NCBI GenBank assembly: GCA_963970005.1
Contig: CAXAMN010021729.1
Span: forward strand, 383,547-447,546
Source: Durusdinium trenchii
Lineage: Eukaryota > Sar > Dinophyceae > Suessiales > Symbiodiniaceae
DNA length: 64,000 bases
Direction: 5' to 3'
Shown here: positions 1-14,300 of the stretch, piece after piece
Layout of the letters: every line of letters starts with the position of its first letter
Position numbering within the stretch: position 1 is the first letter of the stretch
The notes under the pieces: generated by a model
The model's input: the letters and a program-made list of their open reading frames with translations, nothing else
Told to the model about the DNA's origin: nothing
Database searches by the model: none
Translations under genes and position numbers: made by a program

Positions 1-3000
1 GAAGACTCGCCTGTTTTCGGCACAGGACACGGAAAGCATCTGAGAACACTGAGAACGAAAGGAGAATGGCCCAGATAATCCCAAAATGTGGAACAACAGA
101 AAGCGCCTCAAGCTTGGGGAGAAGTGGCAGGGACGAGCCTGAGCAAGAGTGTTTGCCTTGTGGCAAAACTGCATGCCATGACCATGACCTATCAATTTCA
201 CATGGTGTCGGAAAATGGTATATCTAGAGTCTAGAGAGGGATATCTCCACAAATTCCTTCCCTCGGCATCAGCATGGTTGTTGGCCCCATTATCACCTGC
301 TCTGAAGCACTTCACATCGGCTGGGCTCGCTGCACATCCGTCCCTCTGGCGCCGCCTCGGGGCGACACCCACATCACACGACCGCGTGGGTTGACGCCGC
401 GGCGAACTCGGCGACGTGCTGAGCTCACGACGCAGCGGCGGGCACGAGGAAAGGGAAGGGAACGGGATTCCGGTGAAAAGCGCGCTCGGAAGGCGGAAAT
501 TGTCTCAGGGTGGCTCGCCTTGTAGGGATGCCAAGAACTGCACAAGGCGCTATCGCAAGCCCCAAGTGTTTCTGCTGAAGCTGGATGAAGCTGGACTGGC
601 AGATTCTTCAATAGCCTTTATATGATCCTAGCGAAGGCAAGCCACGCCTCTTTTCGTGAGAGTTCTTGCTGCAGCTGTGGATCTCTCAAAGCAATGAACC
701 CCCTTCAAATTGCCACGCAAAGTTCCTTGATGGTGTTCATGGTGTTTTCTGCTGTACTAAAGCTTTTTGCGGTTTGGATTTGTCAAGGTGCCGATTTGGA
801 GACCCCAAGAACTGGGCGCTGCCGATTTGCTCATAGTCTGGGCTTGATGTTAAAGGCTTCACGGCCCAGGTCGAGCCGCAATCTCCCGGAGAATCGCAGC
901 ACCATGGCCATTTTGACTCTGGTTTGTGGTCCATTTGTGGTCCACTGGTCGTTGAGTGGGTAGAGGATACCATCAAGTGGTTCTGGGACACAACCCTGCC
1001 TAATGACCTCATCAATAAGCTTTCTTGGCTCCCTCACATTGCTTGGCCCCAGCTCGAAAGAAGTACCCCTAGCTGTCACGCTGCCCAGACTTGGTGCTAT
1101 GAAAGCAGGGAATGAGGGAATGAACTCTCAATAGAGATTCCTTTCGATCCATTCCCTCATTCCTCACTCGGCACCAGTCAGTGGTAGGTGCGTTCCTTTG
1201 AGTGCGCAAAAAGGTAAACCATCCAAGTGGCTCCGACCTTCACACCCAGTCTCACCTTCCTTCCAGGTCATCCCCCCGTTTTATGAGGATAAAGAACTAG
1301 CAAACCCACCCAGCCACCGGTGAACTGCACAACACAATGGTGAACCAGGATCCGATCGGCTGAAACACCGCTCCGCCGCCCGCGCCATCGGCCGATGCGA
1401 GGTCTTCAGGCTCTTCTCGGCGGACTGGAGGTCACTGCACGGTGGCGGGGCACCAGCGCACCGGATGATCGGCGGGGGCGATGACATGTGTCATGTGTGT
1501 TTTCCTAAAGATACTTGATATATGACATATGGCATAGGGATGCATCCAAAACCCAACGTGTTTTTGTTGGTTCCCACAACTCATGTCAATGTGGGTGGCT
1601 ACTTGGGTCTGTCACAATTACATCGTCTCAAATCTCAACACTCATCAACTTGACAACTTGATCCAAGCATCACAATTTGTTGCACAAAAACATGTCGTCC
1701 AAAAAGCCAGCCAGTGCCAGAAACATCTATGACCCAATTCAGCATCCAAAAATTATCACCTACGACCTCGCCCGCTGAGGCCCCGACACGCGGCCGACCT
1801 CAGAGCTTTTCTGCTCGCGAAAAGGAAGCTCTCCACGAGCTGAACGGATCGAAAACTGATTGGTCTCATAAGTGACTCATATGTCAGAACGGGTCTCTGA
1901 TCTGTTTCATTAAGCCGAAGAAAGGAAAGAACCTTGAGCAAGCTTGAGACTTGGTCCTGCCATGCGTGAGAGTTGGTCTGCCAGTCTCACAAAACCTGCC
2001 CTTCTGGTGAGATGCATGGAAAGTATGCACTGCCCCCATCCCCTATCCACAATCTGCAAGACATGGTGCGAAAAGCATTGGCGAGAGCGGCAGCTGCACA
2101 GGTTTCTGAAAAATGCAAAGGGCCCAAAGTGGGTTGTCAAGCATGTGCCCTGTCTGGAGCTAAAACCAAATGTCAGATGTTCTCTATGCGGATTCCATGA
2201 CAATTTCTAGAGCCTATGCTGTGGAGTGGAGGCAGAACCTTACTAGGGAAGAACCAGTGTTCTGCACCTTTGGTAACTGAGTGGAGAGTGGAAATGTTGG
2301 AGATCGAGTCCCCACAGACGGAGGAAAACGTTCTATGGGACAACGCACTGGGAAGAAGCGCAAAGCGACACACTAAAGGGAGATCTGGCCAAGCAACGGG
2401 CCAAAAGCAAAGACATGCGAGGAAGCAGCAATACCTTCAAGAGCTACTGCAGGGAGACCCTACATAGCTGCCTACCAGGAGCTCTTCCTGACACAACTGA
2501 CAGTGACGAAAATGACAGGGCAAAGAATCGGGAGGCTGCCAGGTATGTGTTTGCAAGAATCTTTGCTATTTGCTACTGTCCTTTTGTTCGGTGTCTTATG
2601 CGAACTTTGAACTTGAACCTGCTTTCAGGCTGTGTTTCAGGGGCATTGACTCTGATTTGCTGTCCCGCTTTTCCCATGATCTCCACCTCGTCTGGTGGCC
2701 ACAATTCCTCAACCAATACCCACGGCTTTCTTGACTAAGTGCCACGACAGGACGTGGAGGTGTTCGGCAAAGGCTCCTGCTGGGCATGGAGCCAGTGGAG
2801 GGTAGAATTTGAAATTATGGGATATTTTCAGATACAGAACTGTGGCTTACGAGCCGGACCTGCAACTGGTAAAAGCATTTGTCATCCCCCGCATCAGCCC
2901 TGGCTGCTCGGGAAAAGTGAGTAACTTTGCTGTCTTCACCCACTGTTGAATCCAATCTCCACTTCGAGACCAAACCACCCATACCATCCAAAACCATCAC

Positions 3001-5198
3001 ACATGAGCTGTCAGTGCCGGAGCTCCTGCTGTGATCTACTGCTGCTAGGCCTTCCATTTGCACTGCCTCCGTGACGGGCAACGGAATTTCGGTTGCCTTC
3101 CTGTGGGCTTGCTCCAACATGGAAAGGACGTGGGATTTGTTGGAAACCAGTTGTTCAAAGATTCCAAAAACATCAAACAAAAAAAAACAGGAGAGGCCGT
3201 TTTCTCGGTCATACCGACCGGTCTCCGGTCTCATGGAGACCTGTCGGACCCTCTAGGACCCCTGCTGCGTCTGCTTGCAAGCGGTCACAGCCGATGATGG
3301 TCCTGGCTCGACGCTTCCCAACGGACCCGACACGACCGAACCCCTCGCGACGCTTCGCATCGCGATCGCTCCTGGTGATGCTGTGACAAGACCGCTCGTG
3401 GCAGAAGAGGTCGATCACTTCACAAAGCACCTCTCACGACTTCGGTGACAGGTTCTGGCGATCAATCATTCATTCAAGGTCATTAGACAACTCTTCCATG
3501 ACGGGCGTAGCTCCCCTATGCTCCCCTTCTTCAAATGACGATCGTGTTTTCTGCAGGTTTCATCTGGCTGGATTCCAGGCAGCTCGTGCACCGCGCGGCC
3601 ATTTGCCGCTCACGAGTGGCGTGTGGCTACTCTGATCTTCAGGTTCACCGACTTCAAGATGACGAGGACGTCATCGGATTCTTCTGGCCCGTGATGTGTC
3701 TTCTTTCTGCTTCATGCTTGTACCATGAGTGGCTGCGACATATGCGTCATCTGGACCTCAGAAGAACGATAGTCAACCTAGCCTAGCAACTAGGAGACCT
3801 GGTCAAGCAATTTACAAACGTCAAGGAACTCGGAGCGACATTCCAACCAAACACGTCTCGTGGCTGTTACTTTCCGATCAAATTGAGGATCCGACGTCTC
3901 GTGGCTCGCCTTGTCCAAGGGGAACGTTGGCCAGCAAATACGTTTGGGAGTTGCCCTTGGTGAGCTTGGACCAATATTCATGGCCCCACCAAAAGCCAAA
4001 GGCCATGAGGACCATGGTGGGAACCATGCAAAGGAGGCGAACTGCCGTTTGAATCCATAAGGCCTGAAAGACATCGGGAGCTTCTCGTTGTGCCACCTTG
4101 TAAAGAGCCACAATCCTCATGAGGCCAAAACTCTCCGAATTTGCATGAATTCAGTGTATGTGTCAGTTCGAGCCAGGTGCATGAATGTGTCAGTTTTCCA
4201 GCCATCAAAAGAGACACAAAAGTACCTGCTGTGATCATTGAGCCACTATCGAAACCTTAGAATTAGAAAAGACTTAGACTGGTAGACTCGCGCTATCGCT
4301 CGCACGCACGTCTCAGACGACGACTTGAACCGCGCCTCGAGGGCTTACATTCCGTGAGCGGATCCTCGGGCATCGGGAGAGTGAGCACCTTCCCCAGGCT
4401 TTCACTCGCCTGGCCCAAAGCTTTCAGCGCACTGCCCTGGCGGGATGGAGACACGACGGGGAGACACAAGCGTCTTGGAAATGGATGAAACGAAACGACA
4501 GAAAAGCACAGGTCATTCACAAGCATTCCTGCATCAAAGAGAAGAAAAAAGAATGTTCTTCTTCTATGATGTGTCATGCAGTGACCCTCTACCTCGAACT
4601 CTTGGGGTCATCCTCAAGTTTTCCCGCTTCGGCAGGTGGTGGATGCAGGTCAACATGGAAATGGATCACAAGAATCCCTCGGTACCGAACACAGCTGGGC
4701 ACCCTGCAGTTCCTCTAGCACACTAGCACAGCTGTTCTTTCAAGTGAAAACAACCTTTCTCAGAAGTATATACAAGTGCTGTGTATCTCATCTGGTCAAA
4801 TTGCCTATGGATCAGAAAAGGACAGCCAAGGTTGGTTCTGCCCAAGAAATCTGGGTTCTCGGATGACTCGGATGGGCAAACCTGACATCCAACGAAAAGC
4901 ACCACCGAACCCAGAAGAAAGCCAAGGGAGTCCTGATCACTCTCAGAGAAGTCCAGCACCTCTTCCTGCGGGTCCTTGAACGGGTTCCGACGATATCTCC
5001 GTCTGAAGAGAACCGAAAGCTTACGTTCATAAGCTCAACAAACATACCTGGGATACCGCCGAAACGATCGGGGTGCTAAGTTTCAAGGGAAGGTGAACGT
5101 TCTCCACCAACAAAGTTGCGTCAGTTTCAACCACCAGCAATAACCCATCACCATGCTTAACTAAATTACTGCAATCCAACACTTGCACTTCCGTCGGT
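1..5198. other. Region without a confident gene
   Basis: Only short open frames are seen on both strands, none with a recognisable domain. Two minus-strand stretches look slightly more protein-like than their surroundings: 2815-3234, a mixed-composition frame that I cannot identify, and 3878-4120, which contains one hydrophobic segment rich in V, L, M and F that could be a membrane helix. Either could be an exon of an interrupted gene, but no splice partner could be matched. The rest is AT/GC-mixed sequence without visible repeats. Confidence 0.5.
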
Positions 5199-6575
5199 CT
5201 ACCTGTCCTCTTCCTCTTCCTCTTCCTCTTCCTCTTCCACCTCATCTGCACTACTTTGAGGATCGTCTTCCTCTGGACTTTCTGAAGAGTCTTTTTCATC
5301 CTCCTCCTCTTCTTCCTCTGCTTTCTTAGCGTCCTCAGCTTCCTCTCCAGCATCATCTTCATCAGGGTCCTCAACATCCTCTTCACCAGATCCCTCTTTT
5401 TCATCTGAAGAGGCCTCTTGGGCCTCCTTCTCGGAATCCTCCTCGTCCTCCTCGGAGTCTTCCGCTTGGCTTCTGGCACTGCTTGCAGCACTGCTTGCAG
5501 CTTCTACGGTTTCAGGAGAAGCGTCAGCATCCTGGTCCGTCTCCTCTTCTGTTCCAGAAACATGCTGGTCATCATCCAGATCATCGTTTCTTTGTTTTGC
5601 TTCAGCTGCATCAGCCTCATCATCCTCCTGATCGTCCTCTTTGCTTTCTTCTTTGTCAGCACCAGCATCTCGCTCTACATCAGCAGCATCGTCGTCATCA
5701 TCGTTCTTCCCTTCCTGGCCCCTAGAAGAGTCCCTTGCATCGGCAACTTCTTCCTCTTCGGAGGCACCTTCTGGCTCCTCGTCTGCGTCACCATCATCAG
5801 CCTCGTCTTCAGCTCCTTTCTCGTCCCTTGTGTCTCTCGGCTCTGCCTCCTCGACCTCATCCTGATCAGGTGCAACAGTCTCGGCCGCCACAGGCGCAGC
5901 AGACACAGCTGTGTCCTCCCCCTCCTCGGGTTCTACCAGCAAACGTCGAGCTTGGACAACTTCGGCTTCCTTGGTGTCCTCGGTGTCCTCATTCTCCTCG
6001 CACTGCAAATACATGGGAGGGCATTCCTGAGGGAGATGATTCCCTGAGAATTGTGGACGGTATTCATCCCAAACCGCAGGGGCCAAGCAATCAATCTGCC
6101 TCTTGACCGGCGTATCAAAGCCCAGCGGGTAGCATAGCTTCGGGTCACAGCGACCAAACCACAGCTCTGCAGTCTCGCTCGCGGAAGACACGCTTTGGAG
6201 GAAAAAAAGAGCACCAACGATGGCTGGGATCAAGAAGATGCAATAAGCTGCGCTACAGCAACAGTAGCAACATGCACAGCACTCGGACTGCGCCTTCGTT
6301 CCCATGAGTCCGCAAGTTGCAAAAAGAGATCCCGTGAGAATGGAAGCAAGCAGAAGAGCAATAGCAGGGAAAAAGACCAGTTGTGGCAAAGCACCAATGA
6401 GCCAAGTGATTTCTGGGACAGCCTGCACTTGGGCTAGCGCTCTCAGGTTCTTTTCCAGATGTTGCTCATTAAGTATGAAGCACAAGCCCTGAATCCCGGC
6501 AGAGGCAACGATGAAAATGGCCGTGGCCACGGCCACCGTTGCGACGCGCTCCTCCAACAGGGAAGCATGGTCCAT
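5199..6575 (-). CDS. Membrane protein with three hydrophobic segments and a long Glu/Asp-rich tail
   Basis: About 458 residues from the first in-frame ATG at 6575; an upstream stop in the same frame lies near 6625. Hydrophobic segments are seen at residues about 11-34, 58-90 and 104-128. The third is preceded by a cysteine cluster (residues 99-107, CCACCYCCC). A Cys-containing, probably non-cytosolic, stretch follows to about residue 190. Beyond residue 195 the chain is almost entirely acidic (E, D, with A and S), ending in a run of glutamates. I do not recognise a named family. An acidic tail of this kind could bind cations or basic proteins, which is inference only. The stop lies inside GACAG|GTAGAC, a good AG|GT splice donor, so the true protein may continue in a further exon downstream. 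The plus-strand frames over this region are antisense shadows of the acidic repeat. Confidence 0.7.
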   Translation of the reverse strand: MDHASLLEERVATVAVATAIFIVASAGIQGLCFILNEQHLEKNLRALAQVQAVPEITWLIGALPQLVFFPAIALLLASILTGSLFATCGLMGTKAQSECCACCYCCCSAAYCIFLIPAIVGALFFLQSVSSASETAELWFGRCDPKLCYPLGFDTPVKRQIDCLAPAVWDEYRPQFSGNHLPQECPPMYLQCEENEDTEDTKEAEVVQARRLLVEPEEGEDTAVSAAPVAAETVAPDQDEVEEAEPRDTRDEKGAEDEADDGDADEEPEGASEEEEVADARDSSRGQEGKNDDDDDAADVERDAGADKEESKEDDQEDDEADAAEAKQRNDDLDDDQHVSGTEEETDQDADASPETVEAASSAASSARSQAEDSEEDEEDSEKEAQEASSDEKEGSGEEDVEDPDEDDAGEEAEDAKKAEEEEEEDEKDSSESPEEDDPQSSADEVEEEEEEEEEEDR

Positions 6576-9500
6576 CCACGGTGTCCAAATGCGAAGAAAC
6601 ACGTCGTCCCCATGTTCTCTTGGATATGCTTATCATCCTCATGTTCCAAAGTGAAAACGGCTGGTTTGTATCCATTCTGCATCCGTCTTTCCGAACCCCA
6701 AGCGGTGCCAAACCAAAACACGCCAAACCCCTGGCCTTCAGCTTCCCATAGAGCGCCTCTGGCACCCGGGGGGCCACCACGTAGGAGGACACGCCACGCT
6801 CCGCTCGCTCCGCTTCTTCGACTTCTGTCAGGGAGCGGAGCTCCCGTGCTGCCATGGCACCGGGAGCTCACACGGGTTCTCCGACGAGGAGCTCACGGCT
6901 CCACACGAGCCGTTTTGGTTTTTGGCGAGTTGAGCCGAACTCGGTGCTTTTGCGAGTCCGTTTTGGGCCTCAAGATGGATTGATCAAGAACCGAGGAGTG
7001 TCACCTAGTGTCACCAGCCTACAGCCTGGCATCGCTTTGGATCTGGCTGACTAGCTAGTGCTTCTTCTTCTTCTTCTTCTTCTTCTTCTTCTGTGATGGA
7101 ATTTCCACAGTGCGTGATGTTATTGCAGAATAATGTCTCGCTCTCGGCTTGATGGCTCTCACTGAGCCCCCTGCATCTGAACTGCGACTGTTGAGGTTGG
7201 AAACATAGCAAGTGAGCCTGGCTGTGGCAGGTCCATCTGTGGTGGTCTTGGGCTGATGTATGCTCGCCAACGAGGGACGACTTGCTGTAAGTAGATTGGA
7301 TTGGACCCTTTTTTTGTTCTTAGCTAGAACTGAGACGAGACGAAGCGGCAAAAATTGCCGAAAATCAAAAGAGATATCGAGAGAGAGAGAGAGAAGAAAA
7401 AAAAACATTTGCAAAAAAATAAACATGTTTGTTGCTGCTGGTGGAGCCCAACACGAAGCAGGAGTTTCCAGCATACCCTTGTGATTTCGCGTTCTCTTCC
7501 ATGCACAAAAAATGATGGCACGAGCAAAGAAGGTGTCCGACGGCACGACTGTGAGAGTCCTCCCGAAAGGTACGATTTGAGATCAGTCGACACCTTGGCT
7601 CAGTCGACCAAAACTGATCATGGCGGCCACGCTCGCTTTTGGACTTCCCTCACCTCACAAGCTCGTGGGCTGAGGAACCACAGGCCAGGAGCACCTGGCA
7701 TGGCAAGCTTGGAGGTTGTTCCGTCCGACCAAGTCTTCTTTATCCTTCTGAGTCAAACAGAATCAGTTTGGCAAGTGGAAACCAAATTAAGGCAACGAAG
7801 TGCTTGCAATCATGGAAGTCAGGCGAATGGTTTGATGGCCAACAGTGGAGGCGGACGAGAATCGAATTACAACATCTTACCACCACTTCGGACACGCCGT
7901 CGGTCGCGTGCTCGAAGACGAGTCATCCACACCAGTCGGTCGCCCATCACCGATCAAACCGAACGGGATCTGACTGCCACGTGGGATCGGGAAGCAACCC
8001 CCCCCTGGACGGAACCCAAAACGGCTCCAAGGCTTCGCGCCGCAGGGCCGCGAACGAGCGCGGGGGCGAACGAGCCATACGCTCTGGGAACGAGGATCGC
8101 GGGGTCGCAAACTATGGTAGTCAGCGATGTTCGACATGGGGCGCCCCGGCCTATTGCTGAACTTTCAGAAGAAAGGGGGATGTAAACAGGTCTTAACCTG
8201 TCAGCAGCAGAACGAGCACGGGGAGGCGGAATCCTTTCGGCAAGGCTGGACAATGGCAGGCGGGATCCGGACCGGCGCAGGCTCAACCGACTGCAACTGC
8301 TACACCCAATGACAGAAGAGAAAAAGGTCCGACTCCCGCGAAAGTGCTCCTCAACGTGCCTCCCTCGCTACCGCGGGTGGACAGATGGTGCTCCAAAGCT
8401 GCAGGACGCAGGACCCCGGTTCTTCCTTTGCCGCTCTATCCGGAACCCAAAAAAACTTCAATACGTGCCACACCACACTACAAATCACATCACATCACCA
8501 ACTTCCCCTGCTTGGCTGATGTGGCCGCCTGGCTTGGTCGCGCAGCCGGCCCGTTCGCTACCCTCGTGGAGGATCGCAGGCAGGTAAGGGTTCCAGGCGT
8601 AAAAAGGTTCCAAGCTCCAGGCTTGGTTCCAAGAGAAGTACGAACCCCTTATAGGTCCGCTTTACTATTTGGGGACATGTCCAGAGTCCCCTAGTTGGAC
8701 ACACCTAGAGCCAGGTCAGTTGACGCAAGGCCCATGGGTCTCTCAAGCCTTGCAGAGCACCTGTTCGAGGATTTGGCAGCATCGGTAGGCTTCTGTCGCG
8801 ATGCCACCCGGCACCAGGAAAATACCAGCCTCAAAAGGGCAGGCCATTTGGGATCCATTGCTTAGGAAGCTTGAAACAATGCACCAGAACGCCGATCGGA
8901 ATGACGACACAGCCCAAAACCAACCATCGGAAAGGCAAAAGACTTCTTAGCTCCTGGACCGCTTCATGCAGTCGCTGGCCCAACGCCTCAGCTTTTGGCT
9001 GAGAACACAAAGGAGCATCTGGTAGGGAGGAGTTGTCACAGGGGATGTGATGATCAAAACTCTCAATTTCGGTAAAGACCGATACTAAAGTTACTAAAGT
9101 GGCTGGCTCTTCGCTCTTACCGAAGAAATGGCACAAATCTCCACCTCCATGCCTTTTCACCGTCCCCAGAGACTCGCCACCGAGGTCTCCACGGGGGCCA
9201 GGTGGATTTGCCCCTGGCTCACCGAGGCGTGGGTGTCACCCAGGCGCGGCAGCCCCGTGATCTGGAGATGCTCCACGGCGCCGGCCTGGCCGCCATGGGT
9301 AGCAGTCCACACCGCGATGGCACCGGTGTGTGGACCGGTGTCCACCGGAGGATGTCCGGAATCCGAAGTATCAAACACGGCTGAAGTGGAGCTTGGGCGA
9401 GGTTTCGTTCGGCTTCCCCCGAGATCCAGGCGGCCCCTGCGTCTATGTTGATGGGTAGTTGACCCAACCAGTGACACAGGCCTTTTGCCGCACGATCTGC

Positions 9501-11299
9501 CCCTCAGCCAGATCCTGAGCACAATAAAGAAGGGGGGGTTTCATGACAACAAAGCCAAGCCGGCCACTCTTCCCATCATCTGTCCATCTTCATGACTCCA
9601 TGGTGGACATGGTGTACTCCGAAGTTCATGGTGTCATGGTGCAAAACATGTGCAAAACCACGGACATCTCATTTTGAAGCAAACATCGCTACGTTCTCAG
9701 TCAAGACATCTTCTCTCGCATCCCTATGACCTAGCTCGAGGACTCAAGAATCCAAATCTCCAATGAAAGAGAAATGTTCACATCTCCTTTGAACATGTCT
9801 CCTTGTTTTCTTTCTTTCTTTCTTCCTTCTGTCCTGAAAATCCTCAAACTCCACATGCAGCTGTCGCAGCCCCTGTAGCGCATTCCGTCTAACAATCCCT
9901 CAATTGCACGCAGTTCCACTATACCCACTGTACTGATGTCAAGGTTCAAAACATTGACATGCTCAGTTCTGACTTGAAACTCATTGTCTGCTTTGCAAAG
10001 CTGACATACTCCTGTCATGTATTCTTCAGATCTTGCAAGCGAGAAGTGTAAAGGTGACAAGCCACATCAGACTAACTGAACCACATCAGACGAGGTCATC
10101 ATGATGCTAACGGTGATTGTGGAATTGGACAGCACAGTCAAACCAAAAAAAACGTGTCCAACCAAAAGGGCAGCATGCTGAAGGAGCACGTTGATTGTCA
10201 GATATTGGGAAACCAACATGCAGATCTGCAAACTCCTTGCCCATGTTTGGCTTGAAAGACTCACTTCGGACTTCGGACTTCGGACAGTGCTCACGAACGC
10301 GATTCACCTCTGCAAGAACCTGCTTTTTGTCCTGTACAAGATTTATCCCAACCGGCGCCTCCATTGTCGACCTATCCATCGCACGCATGGGCCTGAACCA
10401 GAGACTGTCAATCTTGCGTGCGAAGGCTGGTAGTTCTCAGCTTAAGCAAGCAATTCACATCCAACATGAACCACCCGGGAGAACCCGTTTATCAAGAGCT
10501 CTCACCACCACAATATTGCATCTGTGCCCCTCATCAACACATCAACACATCACAGTAAGGCATCAGTCGCCTTCAAAACTTGAGAAACGACGCCTGGCCC
10601 ATCAAAGTTGAACAGTCTACAGACAGTCGCAAGTAAGCTTCTCAAAGGAAGAGACACGCTTCAGAATCGTATTATAATTATAAGTGGAAAACAAAAGCAA
10701 CCTGGCTAGTTGGCCAAGAATATCAATGTAAAGTTTGAATGTTTTACAAACGGGTTCAATGTCAATGTCATCATTTTTGGGCGGTAGATTCTGCTCTTGC
10801 AAGGAATCTCACCTATCTTAGCCTATTCCGTCATCTTGAGCAAGATGCCTTGGTTGCAAAATTCATGATGGCATGTTTGCACAAAACCTCCAAACGAGTC
10901 TGAATGCTCACGGAATGCTCAGCAAACCATGCGAGGTGTCTTCTTCGCACCATTTTGAGGGCAATATTCCAGCTCTGAGACCAGGCGCGTTCGCAACTCT
11001 TTGCCGTTATATGGCCCTTCGCCAAGAATTGCTTGTGGGCCGCACCCACCTATTTTCTATGGGCCTCCCCTGAAGCATGGAACAGAAACACCCACATAGA
11101 CCTTGACTTTCTGCCAAAAAAATGTCTAATTGAGTCAAAACATATTGGCAGGCAGGCCCTTGCCTGGATAAGTTCTCAGAAAAATCCACTATCTTGGAAG
11201 TTCCCCTTCTCTTCCAAATGTTCCATTGATCTTATGCAAGCGAACACTCTTCGTGTTTCAATCTGCACCATTCCAAGCAAGCCCGCTGCTTCCTGGTTC

Positions 11300-11334
11300 A
11301 TCAGGTGCATCAGGTGCATCAGGTGCATCAGGTG
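11300..11334. repeat. Short GGTGCATCA tandem repeat
   Basis: About four copies of a 9-nt unit (GGTGCATCA). Frames across it read as DAP or HLM repeats, which is a consequence of the repeat and not evidence of a gene. Confidence 0.8.
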
Positions 11335-14300
11335 CCGTGTATGCGGTACCCGCCATATCGCCATCCTGCAACGCCGGGGGCATGTTAGCGGCATGTTCGA
11401 TCGCGGAAAGCTGAAGAATTGCAACACTGGGAGCGTGCCTCCCATTGCCCCTCCAGGTCAGGGTTGTGGAACAGGAAGGAGTGCCAACAGGCCTGGAATC
11501 AAAATCATGCAAATAGTTATTTGTGTGTTCCTGTCACAATCTGTCCAAGCCTCACAGTAGACGTCCCCATCCTCTCCCTCGATCATGTGTCTGACCTTGG
11601 AAGAACTTCAGTCTCAGCCATGAACATGATGAATCAAATCCAACGAACAAGAAGAGATTGGAAGTATATGTCTTTCAAATCCTGACCCCTCTCTGAAATG
11701 CATTGTTGTGCAGAGACGCCCTGGTGCGATGCCTTTACGCATGGCTTTTGCCAGCTGTCTGCGCCATGCGAAACACAAGCTAAAAGGCTCCAGCTAAACC
11801 GTCCGCAGGAGTTCCCAAGCAGTCGTTTGCTGAGGTGCACTCCTCGGTACATTGGAATGTTTAGGATGTGTACCGAAGTACAATGTTTAACACGTTTGAA
11901 GATGAATGTTGCAGGACCATGTTTTGAACTTTAACCTGCAACATGGTCCTCTGAAAACCTCGATCATGGCTGAAAAGGGGAGGAAAGGCTGAAGGCAAGG
12001 ATGCACGGTCGTAAAACACCCGCGAGCCAAGTGCCAAACAGGATGACCGTTGTCTTCCACTTGTGCCTCGTCTCCTGGAGATGGAGATCCGCCAATGGGT
12101 CAATGCACTGCTTAAAGAATTGCGGGAATTTCCCCGCTCTTTTGCCGCTCGTCCTCCGTTGGGTTCGTCATCGTTCATCTCCAAATCCTGGCAGACATGG
12201 CAGTTTAAGCAACACAAAAGTTGAACTGATCCATGGTCCACAAATCCGCTTGTGCCTTTAATCCGGCAATTCTTGAATCGCTTGAAAACAGACTCGAAGC
12301 TTATAAACACAGGGTTTGGAGACCGAAACACATTCAAACCACAAAAAGTGGAAGTTCGTCACTGGAGAGCTTGATCTTTGGACGAAGTCCTTCAGTTCCG
12401 CCTCTTCTTCCTCATCTTCAAGAACCTCCAGGCTGCGGACCATCTCCACATCCCGGAGTTTTGTTCCAGTTTGCAAGCATTGAGCATGGCTTAAAAGGGT
12501 TGAAAAGGTGTTAATGTTAGTTCTGATCTTTTTGATTGGGGTTGCAATTTAGTAGTGTAAAAAGAGACCAGCAACAGGGGCTCCATGTAAAACCCTTGTG
12601 CCCTCGTGCAAAATGCTGAGGCTTATATAGGTCTGGCAAAAGCATGCTTGGAAGCGGTGCTGGAACGTGCGTTGTGTTCTCTAGAAAATGACCTTGCCAA
12701 ACATCACCTTGGCAAAATGGATTGCAAATAATTGGACAGTTGAATAATCACTGTGGCTCCTCATATTCTGCTTTTGGCCATGGAAACATCTCCCCAACAG
12801 ACATGTATAGATTAACTGTATTATAAATTTGTTTGCTCTGTCTAAGGTTGTCGGGCAGGCCTCATCTTTGGCTGAGCCGTTCACTCCATTGACCTCGGAC
12901 GGTGAGAATATCACCCTCCTCGTGCGAGGGTCAGCCAGGACAGAAAAAATAAAAGATGGCCGCGCCAGACAGGGACGAATATCCCAATGCCGGCAAACCA
13001 AAAAGAACTGAGCCACCGGCGTGTTCACCAAGCTCCTTGACTCAGGGTATTATGGAGCGAGGGGAGGCATCGAGTGTCTTGGTCGGTTCCACACTGGATG
13101 AAAGCTCTACGAAACTATCAATAGAAACCGATAGCAATCTTGCTCTGCTAACCCAGACTTTCCACTGACTCTCTTTCTACACCTCCCGACCCTGGAAGTT
13201 TGGATGCCTCCTCTTCAGGAGGATTCATCTCCTGGCAGAGGTGAGGTGAGAACCGTTGAAGAGCAGTGACCGATGGACGATCTACACTGATGCACCACAG
13301 AACGCATCAGTTTCTTGTACCCAGAATACATCAGAGCCTCCTCCTCCTCTGGAACATCGACCTGTAGACAAACACATCGGCCGCAAATCCCCCTTGCTTT
13401 GGAAAGAGCTGAAAGAACTGAAAAATATGGATCGTGTGAAGACTTCCTTGCCTCCTCTTCTTCTTGAGCAGGAGGACTTCTTGGTTCCACTGGTTCTGCT
13501 GGTTCAGGTACACCACCTCCTGCAAGCTGATTGTGAGAGAGGGTCCCAACATCAGCAAACTTCATGGAACTTGGCACCTCAAACACCATCTAGTTCTTCC
13601 AGTAAAGGGGTGTTGGGGTGCGGTCAAAAGCAGAAGCGCTCTCTTCTTGCCCTTTGCCGATGACGGTCGACGTGAGTGACAGTGCCCGAGCCTTTTCTCC
13701 TTCGTTTGGCTGGCTGGGAGGCATCTTGCACCTACCAGCTAGAAGAGAGATAAAATGTTCAGTTCCGTCAGGGAGCAGAGAGCTGAACTCTGAAAGTCTA
13801 GTAAGATTGATGGAGTTGAACTGACAGAAAGAGAAAAAGGAACATCAGAACTCCAAGTCAAAGGCCTTCCTCCAGTCTTCAAACATCTTGTTAACCGCCC
13901 TCAGCAACCAGGCAACGCGGATGGCCGCCAACCACATTTGTCCTCCTCATGAAGGTTCAGGGTGTCTCAAGGAGTCAGGTCGATTCATCTCCCTTTCACC
14001 GTCTCTCGGCAGCTCCCTTTCGCGTCGCTCCCCGCTGCTCGGCCCCGGGACGTCTTCAAAAACTTCCAATTCCTGGGCGGTCTCCCAATCTGCTCCACGA
14101 GCATGCTCGGAATACTGGCACAAGGTGCAGCGAGCGACTGCGCGGGTGCAGGGCCCAAGGTCGGGTGTCACGAATCAAGAATTGAAGGGAGACAAACCGA
14201 GCGGTTCTGCGGTTCTGTTTCAATGGCCCTATGGTATGTCAGAGTTCTGTCAAGCCAAAACAAACCACGCACGGTCATTCCCACCATTCTTCACACGAGT

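Noticed and set aside
2251-2330. Possible tRNA-like stretch
   Set aside because: Could not be folded into a cloverleaf with a proper TPsiC arm.
5418-6047. Plus-strand frame rich in Leu, Val and Ile that looks like a membrane protein
   Set aside because: It is the antisense of the Glu/Asp-rich tail; GAG/GAC read backwards gives CTC/GTC, hence the false hydrophobicity.
7355-8185. 276-codon plus-strand frame
   Set aside because: It starts in a GA/A-rich simple repeat, has no domain and no typical composition after it.
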